Source: Glandiceps talaboti
Taxonomy: Eukaryota; Hemichordata; Enteropneusta; Spengelidae
Assembly: GCF_964340395.1 (NCBI RefSeq)
Contig: NC_135564.1
Location: 7,205,361 to 7,269,360, forward strand
Direction of reading: 5' to 3'
DNA length: 64,000 nucleotides
In this document: positions 55,274 to 64,000 of the stretch, piece by piece
How the letters are laid out: the number at the start of each line of letters is the position of its first letter
Numbering within the stretch: position 1 is the first letter of the stretch
The notes under the pieces: generated by a model
Database searches by the model: none
The model's input: the letters and a program-made list of their open reading frames with translations, nothing else
Told to the model about the DNA's origin: nothing
Position numbers and translations under genes: made by a program

Positions 55274-57498
55274 CCTAATAACCATGATATGTTTACATTT
55301 AAACCTTTGAAAAAAATCTTTGAGGAGGAATGCATGTCTCAAGCCATCAAATCACTAATAGAGAATTTATCAAGAACGAAACCCATGTAATACAGCAAAT
55401 GTAGTCACGATTTGACATGAGATATTGCATTGAAGGTTTCTCTAGTGAAGTACGAAATGGGTAATTGCAAGATGAACTCTTGTCAACCCAAAACCCATAT
55501 CTGTATTTTGATTGGAAAGCAGGAAACCATACACTTTCAAGAGTAGTTTCTTCCAAGTAGAGCATGGTGGTGGATTGCGCGCTGGGAGAGTGAATGCCAT
55601 GACATTCATGAGAAGCCATAGATGTTCAAGCACAATGACTTTACAACCATGGTTAATAGTACATGTAATGATGCTCACAACCCAAAGTCTCAATTCGATT
55701 ATATTGTGAACTCCTGACAAATAGTTTTCATTACACGTTTTGATATGCATTAAATATTTTGGGTAAGAACATACGTCGTAGAATGTAAATCACGTATTTG
55801 GACTACTCGAGAATAGTTTCCATTTCTGTTTTACATGCTTCAATATTACCCCTCTTTCCATCTCCCCCCAATTTTTCACATATATATTTGTATTATTCAG
55901 TTTCCAATTTTTTAACTTCAAAATGTTTAAATGATTGGATGGATTAAAGCATGCATGCATGCATGAATAAATGAATGAATGATAAACGTAACTAATTATA
56001 GGGACATCAGCCACATTGAAACAACATATTTATATGAATTCTAATACACAACGCTTGTGTGGTTCCATATGCTTTGTTGATTTATGTCCTGAAACTGTAT
56101 ACAATGCCACTATAACATTGCCATGTGCATTTATTCCGAGATCCTGCTATCAGTGGTGCTTTTTGGGTGCACCAAACTGACCGCGTCGATTTATGTGTTC
56201 GGTTTACCTTAATGCTAAGCGACACATCTCGCAGATGATAGACATGCTTAAACATGTCACAGTAAGTACAATAACACGTGTAACTCTTCAGATGGAACAC
56301 AAAATCTGTCTATCAGGAGACAATATTCAGATCAGACCCATTCAATGTACAGCATTATGAAATACGTAATACTAACACATAGCCATTGCATTATATGAAT
56401 TATTGAATGGATATGCATTAAATGAATTTATTCATATGTGACTTTATAGAGTAGAAATAGAGTTGGACATCGTCTCATTATATCTCTTCGGTTGGATAAC
56501 AGGTACAAATTAGACAATTTGCTCACTATTGTAAGGTCAATGATCCATAGAAATTGATTAACCATGTTACAATTAGAGACTCAATCATACGTCAAACTTT
56601 ATAAATAAATCAAGAGAATCCATGCGCGACCCTTCATACTAAAAATATATTCTCTATGTTAAATAGAACAATTCCAATTTAAACAACCACCTTGATATAT
56701 GTCTGTATCTGTACATATACAATTCAGACAAGCATTGGTATCAGAAACATTGAAATTTGGATTTTATCTTTAGATGTAGTGTTGAAGGTTAAGAAAATAT
56801 ATCCGTCAAGACGCCAAATGTGTCCCAGCAGACCGAATTAATGGTTAGCTCGTTAATATTTGGTAAACAGAAGACACTTCTGGAAGTGCAATAAAATTAC
56901 ATATTTCGAGTATCCGACTTTTGAACACATTAGTTATTCTATAGTGAAGATCTACTAGGCGACATATGCATTGATAGGCACGATATATTATCTACCGCAA
57001 GATCCCAATTTTATTACTCGTCCGCCTTGGGATAACAGGAAAGCCATATCTTGGATAACACCACATATACTATTAACGCTGACGCCTCTTATCACTTCGA
57101 TCATGGGCATAACTTGTTATGCCCAGGGAATTACTTTATTCTGAGTCTGTGGATAACGGGATGTCGTAAATATTACTGATCTTTAATACACACGGAGTTA
57201 CAGCAGGTACCAAGTGCGTTACTATTTATCTAATAGTGTCAAATTGAACCTCGGTATTTTCGAGAGGGTTACATTTTCAGAGTATTGAACAGGATATTAA
57301 CCACGGTGTTAAATTATTAATAAGGCGTCTCTTGATACCTAGCTTGATACCTAGTTTTTCTGTCCATGATCCCGTCAATATGCTTTACTAGGTTAACTGA
57401 TATGCGAGTGTATGACAATAATATAAATATTTCGAGAGGGACTGCAGTCGCCCCCAAACAGACGGCAGCAGCAATAGCACCAACCCCACTACCATACC
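55274..57498. other. Non-coding, minor simple repeats
   Basis: It contains GCATGCATGCATGCATG and TGAATGAATGA runs near 55950-55982 and a 12-nt direct repeat (CTTGATACCTAG) at about 57332-57355. Nothing else was recognised. Confidence 0.45.
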
Positions 57499-57517
57499 TA
57501 CCACCACCGCCACCACC

Positions 57518-57549
<32 letters not shown>

Positions 57550-57627
57550 CAACAACAACAAAACAACAACAACAACAACAACAATAACAAAATAAATGGC
57601 TAACACCACCATCACCACTACTACTAC
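57499..57627. repeat. (CCA)n-(ACA)n trinucleotide repeats
   Basis: A CCA run (57499-57531) passes into ACA repeats (to about 57586) and then scattered ACC/ACT triplets. The poly-Pro/Thr/Gln and poly-Val frames are artefacts. Confidence 0.95.
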
Positions 57628-57800
57628 ACAAAACACAATATAAAATTACATTTCAGAGACAAGTATATGCAAGCAAGTTTAAAGGAGCATCGCGCTTTTG
57701 ACATTTTCTGACCTCTAAGCAATAGGCAAACACAGTAAGATAATAAATTATAATTTTGTATAATATTCAAGCTTATTTCAGTCAGGAATATCCCCTACCT

Positions 57801-57873
57801 GGATAAACGTTTATCCCGTTCGGGATTATTTATTATCCCGATTGGTATATATTGTATCCCGATCGGAATGAAT
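57801..57873. repeat. Palindrome and three ATCCCG-phased units
   Basis: GGATAAACGTTTATCC (57801-57816) is a perfect palindrome. ATCCCG then recurs at 57813, 57835 and 57856, about 21-22 bp apart, each followed by a CGG- or TTGG-type inverted partner (for example ATCCCGTTCGGGAT). Confidence 0.55.
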
Positions 57874-60800
57874 AACATTTGAGCACTCTGGCGCATGTTA
57901 CTACGACATGGTGCTTTTGGGAAGCAGGCATGTATGTTTTATATTCCCAAAGACCTAAAAAAAAAAAACAGGCGTCGGGCATAGGTTTTCAAGGACAATT
58001 TCTTTAAGTACACCCGTTTGAAGCCTATTTTATCTGAAATACAACGAAAACATAATCAGAAACAAAATGCTGTCTGGCGCAACTGAAATCATAACCATGC
58101 ACTAGCTGCAACTGGGATATCTTTTTTATCAAATATTCAAAGACATATTCACTAAAATGTGGTCAATTATTTATAAAAAGACATTGTATATGTTATTTGG
58201 CGAAAGCTTGCTTTTGATTCTGTCATGTTAAAATTGTGCAGGTGTAACTGGAATATTTTTAGATCAGACAACCACAGTATATATTCATTGAAAATTGTTA
58301 AAATACCCATAAATAATAATTGTATGCAGTTTAATAAATGGTCGATATTCTCCATAACCAGTACAGAAAGAGTTGGGATCGTGACCGCCGTTGAGGATGC
58401 TGATTTGTGGGTGCAAAATCAATTTGATTTCATTTGATTTATCGTGTATGCAGCTAAAAAATACGTCTATCCGCAGGTGATTCTTTACTTTTCACGGTGG
58501 TACGCCATTATTACATTTTATGGTCTGGCCAGACAGATATCTGAGAGACATTGCTGAATTTTATCAGGTCGCTCGACAAAAAAATCTAATATTAACACTT
58601 CCACATGTTATCGTCTGGCATGACCAGAATTGAAGCAAAATTGTTATATTTTAGTCAATTGTCCTTTTCACAAAAATATCAGCATGAACGTGCAAATTTT
58701 AGGTTTACCCTGATGTTGTTCTTGTACATTTAGCTGATAATGGTAGCTCACCTTCGGCGCAAAGAAAGTGTAGCAATGTTTGTGAATATGTATGTCGCAC
58801 CAGACAATTAAAAAAAAGCAATACTGGTTAGATTTTTGTCCAGCCATGGCACGTTGTGTATCTGGTTTAATAATATTCGTTGTAATTTAATCATTTATGT
58901 CAACAAGTTTAACTCAAAGGTTGTTTTTCGCCAATCGTGATAAATACGGAAAGTACACTGTCTATGGTTTTTATCCCTCGGGAGGCCAACTGTATTTTCT
59001 TTTATATGAAGGTTTGGAACCGTTGTTAGAATTTATTTCCCGTTTTAAGTTTTGTTAGGTTTCACTAAATTAAATATGCAGGTTGATAATCACTGTATAT
59101 TTTATTGTTTACTATGAATCACCAATCAAGGATAACCTAGTACATCTCAGTTACGCTCGTACCCAATATAATTTACATGGAATATCTTTATCACAGTAAT
59201 TTCTATAATGTTTAAAAGGATGAGTGGTTTAATCTGGTTTTAACAATAATAAAAACAAAAACAAAATAATGACATACTTGAATATTTGTATGTGTCTATA
59301 AATGTGGAAGCATACGGTTTGGCGTACATAGTCTTGCCAGCAAGCCACATGTTTTTTTTTGAAAGAGAATCCGTTGCACATATGGTATGGAAACATAAAA
59401 AATATATTGGTATATCTGAGTCCGGGTACATTTTCACATCGTTGTACAAAAGGCCTTGTATAATTCAAAACAGAACATGTGGTTCACACGGCTGTTGCCG
59501 AAGTAGGCATTGCATTGCTGATTAATATATATGTTGATTTCCGTCGATTACACGAATAGCCAAACAACGTCGTTGGCACACTATTGGAGCCAAGCATGCT
59601 CTATTAGATTCAAGAAATGTTACATGCATAACACTATTAGCACTAAAAGACATCGTATTTCAGGAATTTGTCGCATAGGGTGGAATTCTTTCTGCTACCG
59701 AACAGATATATTTCACGTGGAATGATAGCTGCCGTTGAAGGTCAATTAGCTATAGGAAGACGTGCCAGTGTAAACACCAGGTAAAAGCAAATATCATTAA
59801 CATTATAGAGCAGCAAGCACGGTAGCAACAAGATTTCATTATATAATCCAAATCCTTCACGCTTTCAATTAGATTGGAAGTACTGCAGGATGGTTTACTT
59901 TTGGGAAAATTATTGGGACATTTATCTCCACCTGATTATATTGATAAATGTAAGAGATTATCTTGGGGCAAACTAAAATATTTTAATTTTTGAACAGATG
60001 CACCCATAGCATGTAATGTATAAGTTAGAAATACACTTCTTTGAATCTAAACCGAACATCTTAATTATTCAACAAATATGGCAAAAAAGAAAGCAAGCTA
60101 TATATTATTCCCTATGATCCTTTGATACATTTATTTGTCTTCAAAATATCCACTCCATAAAGAAGCAATTGAAGTTTTTGTAACTACATTTTTATAACGT
60201 TTTATAATATAATCACGTTATACAATAATAAATTAATTGTAATGATGGATTCAAAAGAAAACAAGTACTATGAGCTATATTGAACAAATAGTTGATATGA
60301 TATCTCCATTTGTCGGCATGTTCTATATTTATGTACACATTATAATACAATGGGGAACAGAAAACCAGTGGGCAAGAGTTTTTCATTAATCGCTGCAGAT
60401 TTTTCATGACTCATGGGAAGGGGAACATAAATTATAATCTTAATCTTAGTCATGAAAATCAAGTCTATACTGTATTTTGCAACAGGTACTAGCACATCAC
60501 AATAATCCAGAGAACGGAATGTGACACTTGTATTATTAACGATGGGATTCACAATGGCTTCCTTTTTTTGAGTCAACGCAAATAGCATTCGGTGACATAA
60601 TTTCTTGTTAAGTCTAGCATTATCTAGATATAATCTATATTATGTAAGAAATCGTGTATTTCGGATTATTTTGAAACTCCAGTACCGTGACAACGCAGTG
60701 ATGCATAATAGTTTCGCCCAAACTGTCAGCTACCGCAGTTTTGCATACTACGTACTGTTCCCTCGTAAGTCTATTTTGAGCACTTCGTGTATAAATGTCA

Positions 60801-61178
60801 TTGTATTATGCCATGAATATAATTTACATAGGATTAACAAAAAATATACGACTCGCTGGACCGCTGAGGTTGACTGGAACCCGCAATTTTGCATTGTAAG
60901 TACCGTGTACTTTAAGCGACACCGTTAAATCAAGTGTGTGTGTATGCGGGAGATGCCGTCGATGATGGCTTAGTTGCTGGCGAAATAGGCGCTCGTGGGA
61001 ATTAGTGCAATTAATTGTGGACTGCGTTCCCGGTCATATGCTAATCGATTCTACCATGAAACTCAACTCTGAATCTATGACTGTATCATTTCTATGGCAT
61101 CCACGTTATATTGGAGAACATGATCGCAGCTGTGAGTAGATGGCGGCGGACTATGACAATGCAGTGAGCTCTATGCCG
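57874..61178. other. Intergenic/intronic upstream of receptor copy 2
   Basis: No gene was recognised. A 107-codon frame at 60605-60928 and others of 60-80 codons carry no domain. An acceptor-like CCGCAG near 58478 opens a 25-codon frame unlike the receptor family. Confidence 0.45.
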
Positions 61179-61245
61179 ATTAAATAGACTATGTACAGAA
61201 GCTTCTAATATTCAGTGAGTCTCCTAGTGAAAGGATATCCGAACA
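61179..61245 (+). promoter_or_regulatory. Promoter-like region and short upstream ORF, receptor copy 2
   Basis: ATTAAATAG at 61179-61187 is a weak TATA-like box. ATTCAGTG near 61210 resembles an initiator. If transcription starts further upstream, the ATG at 61191 forms a five-codon upstream ORF ending in TAA. In-frame TAG and TGA codons stand directly before the main ATG (from about 61225). Confidence 0.3.
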
Positions 61246-61933
61246 ATGGGAACATTTCATCAGGGCACAGGAGTATTTGTTTTTATGTGGCTTGTGTTAG
61301 AAAGTTATGTTTACTGTGGTGTAGTCCGCCTGGCCGTATTTCTCGACAATTCCATCGATGAGCTCTCGACTCCTTACAGTTTTGTTCGTGTGATGCCATC
61401 AATTGAGATAGCAAAGGAAAAGATCAATAACAACTCTCAATTATTACCTAATGACCAAATCGAATTCATAGTCAAAAGGAGCGAATGCCGAGAACGACTC
61501 GTGTCTACTATTATGGTTACCGATGTCCATACTCTTTGGGAACCCCATGGATTTATCGGACCTGCATGTTGGACTCCGATGGAACTCATTGCAGCGCTTG
61601 CTGGACACTGGAACTTACCCGTCGTGTCTGGAGCGGCTCCAGATTCATATCTAAGCGATAGGATTTTGTATCCGACGCTAGTGAGAACTTTTCCGCCAGT
61701 TCATCTTATATCAGGGGCCTCGATATCCTTTTTGGAATACTTCGGTATCAATACGATTGGAGTTCTCTATAACACGGAAGACGAGTACACTTATATGATT
61801 GCTTTCTCCATGTACACTACATTGGAAGCTCATCCAAATATTTCGTACAATGGCCAGGAATCACTCAAAGCATTTAGGCCAACAGACCATCTGTTACGAG
61901 AAATTACACCTGCTATGTCTGCATCAGCGCGCA
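61246..61933 (+). CDS. Natriuretic peptide receptor-like protein, copy 2, first coding exon (partial)
   Basis: This exon encodes a signal peptide and the N-terminal lobe of an ANF_receptor ectodomain, the paralogue of the exon at 28196. The start ATG has a strong context (A at -3, G at +4) with in-frame stops upstream. There are 229 codons plus one base before the GTAAGT donor at 61934, the same phase and residue (Ser-Ala-Arg) as copy 1. The hydrophobic stretch VFVFMWLVL (10-18) with cleavage near Cys24 is the signal peptide. Shared marks are LAVFLDNS (29-36), FVRVMPSIEIAKEK (46-59), PHGFIGPACW (100-109), GHWNLP (120-125), VSGAA (127-131), PTLVRTFPP (143-151) and FLEYFG (162-167). Cys81 and Cys108 fit the conserved loop disulfide. 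N62 and N198 are glycosylation sequons. Identity to copy 1 is about two-thirds by hand count, lowest in the signal peptide. Ligand type and the cytoplasmic domain cannot be decided. Confidence 0.92.
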
Positions 61934-62418
61934 GTAAGTACAAAGTAATGTATTAATAAACGTATCTATAGATTTACTTTAACATTAAATTAATTTATAT
62001 TAATATGAAATATTCGTTCGCGGCTAAGTACGTTGTGACTTTATTTTAACATTAACGGCCGATGATCAATCTAAGGATTTGAATATGAATATTTTGAAAT
62101 TGAGAAAACTGTTAAAAATCAATCGTGAGAATTGGTACAACTTGATAATATAATACATGTGATTCATTTGTAAACTAATAAACCCGGGATGACGATATAG
62201 TAGCTCAGTTAAAACATTCCATGCGCCGTATATTCGTGCTGTAAACGAAGTGCCCATTTTAAATTAGTTATTATTTAACCACATTGACTGTTGACGATGA
62301 AAATTCTTCTATATATACAATGAAGTAAATATATCAATCGCGATAATGATTGATTCTAACATGTTGACTGTATCAACACCTGTACTAGAAATATATAGCA
62401 TGGCACATGGTTGGGCCG

Positions 62419-62455
<37 letters not shown>

Positions 62456-64000
62456 CATATGACTGTGGGTATGTAGGTGGGTATGTGTGTAATTAGGTTA
62501 GGTATGTATATAGCTGTCTTGTTGATCTGGATGTATCCAGGCAGATGCATATTTCGGGAGTATATATGTATGCGTTGACATGGTTTAATTTGTGTAATAT
62601 GTGAGGAATATTTGAATATTTGAACTCAGAAGTAACATTCAGTATTCATCAATTCCACATTAAAAATGAACCCTGAACTCTGTATGAGATATAAATGTGT
62701 CCAGTCAAGACGTCAACCATTGATCTCATTTCCACACGACGTGTATTTTATTGTTGTATGTGTTACGCTGGTCTGGGCTTGCCCATGGCTTGTCCGTCCC
62801 AATCGAAAACTCCTTACATTCCACACTGAATTCCACACTATTCGGTATCGGAATCTTGGTTAGGACCTGGGGAAAACTCACTATAACTCGAGATTTTACG
62901 TTTGGTGAAAGTAAATATACACAGAATAGTTCATGAGACAGTTTTAACTCAGGTGTTCAAGTTACTTACAGTCAAAATACCAACGTTGTATGTGAATTTG
63001 CCCCCGATTGCCTCTTCCCACAAGGAGTGCAGTGTTCCGTAGCCTCCTTCCAAATCTGACCAAAATAGAACCCATATCTCTGTATATATCTAAATTCCAC
63101 ATTTTATTCAAATCCTAGATCAGAATTTCTTCATTCCATAATAAGAATATGGTTAATAAACAACCCTTTTGAAACAAACAAACAAACAATCACTTTCTTT
63201 CCCTATTAAGGAAACTGTTAATTAGATTCAGAAAACAACGGTATAATAACACCCATGTCAATATCGCAGCTGATAAACATCTAAGTTTTAATTTATACTT
63301 AATGTGACACTCGTGATCTTTACCTAAAGACATAGAACAACATGACCCGACATATCATGTTGTCTCATTAATAAATTGACCTCAACACATGTGTCATGTG
63401 TTCATTTGATTAATGTTTGTTTGTAGTCCAATAAAACACTTGTAACATATGACTGCATTGCCCTTATTATTGGGTAAAATATTACTACGTCATCAAATAC
63501 AACCAAGTATGTAGCCTTTAAACTTTGTGGATGTTAACATATTGCTGTACTAGCAAATACCTCGTCTGTCTCAAAACAGTCTTTCACACTTTGACGAATA
63601 CATTCAATATGATTAACAGTCCATCATTCAGGCAATTAACATCCGCCAATCATCAACATAATTTTATCAGGCGTGTCGTAAACGCTAACAAGGAAATACA
63701 GAATCGAATTAGCAAACTAATGAAATAATAAATCGCAAGAAAGTGTCAGCTCATGAAAGAATAAATTAATTCAAATAGTAACTTGTCCACATTGATTTCA
63801 CCCTGTTGTCAATTTGGATGTGACCAATCTCCAGTTACAGACATTCAAACACAGCAAACCATGTTATTGCTCGGCCACTTTTCAATTTCAATGGGCTGGT
63901 AACTATATGTGGTCATTTTGTAGATGTTCATTCATTTAGATAACAGTGGTATACGTAGTTGGTGAAATATTCTTCCATAAGGAAAGAATACAATGTCAGA
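61934..64000 (+). other. Putative intron 1 of receptor copy 2
   Basis: It begins GTAAGT and continues to the window edge. No counterpart of the candidate exon 2 was found in these 2.07 kb. If intron lengths are similar to copy 1 (about 3 kb), that exon lies beyond the window. It contains a short TCTG microsatellite at 62419-62454 and otherwise nothing recognised. Confidence 0.5.

Noticed and set aside
57317-57636. Poly-Val/Gly and poly-Pro/Thr/Gln frames
   Set aside because: They come from CCA and ACA trinucleotide repeats, with no conserved flank or gene context.
58478-58560. Acceptor-like site followed by a 25-codon frame
   Set aside because: The short frame is unlike any part of a natriuretic receptor or cyclase.
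60605-60928. 107-codon frame upstream of receptor copy 2
   Set aside because: No recognisable domain, no splice junction into the receptor exon, and a length near the chance limit.

Overview
This is a window of AT-rich animal nuclear DNA, almost certainly from an invertebrate, and it is nearly all non-coding. The evidence for a eukaryote is spliced coding exons with canonical GTAAGT donors, signal-peptide starts without bacterial ribosome sites, long pure microsatellites, and remnants of tRNA-derived SINEs, LINEs and foldback elements. The exact phylum cannot be fixed from the sequence. A marine invertebrate (mollusc-like, brachiopod-like or an invertebrate deuterostome) is a guess based on the receptor family and repeat style.

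Two exons are clearly real. Plus-strand exons at 28196-28904 and 61246-61933 each encode a signal peptide plus the N-terminal lobe of a natriuretic-peptide-receptor / receptor-guanylyl-cyclase type ligand-binding domain (ANF_receptor, type 1 periplasmic-binding fold). They are about two-thirds identical in protein by hand count, end at the same residue, and use the same phase-1 GTAAGT donor. They are therefore tandem paralogous first exons about 33 kb apart. A possible second exon for the upstream copy lies at about 31922-32045. Its first 13 residues fit the family, but its later part does not, so it may be decayed. No transmembrane, kinase-homology or cyclase exon was recognised. Either two receptor genes have their remaining exons scattered or beyond the window, or the two exons are alternative first exons that share downstream exons.

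The layout is as follows. 0-28 kb is intergenic, with microsatellites (TCTG, TA, CA, GATA/GACA, TATG), a dispersed repeat at 7.2 kb, and two oppositely oriented copies of one element at 13.2 and 18.0 kb. 28.15-28.9 kb holds the first receptor exon with a TATA-like promoter. 28.9-61.2 kb is intron and/or intergenic DNA with the candidate exon 2, SINE heads at 32.7 and 33.7 kb, LINE 3' ends at 37.4 and 55.2 kb, a foldback element at 39.2 kb, tandem copies of the 7.2-kb repeat family at 44.5-45.3 kb, and microsatellites. 61.18-61.93 kb holds the second receptor exon, and 61.9-64 kb is the start of its intron. No rRNA, intact tRNA, CRISPR array, bacterial operon or intact transposase/reverse transcriptase was seen. 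Most other open frames are repeat translations or of chance length.
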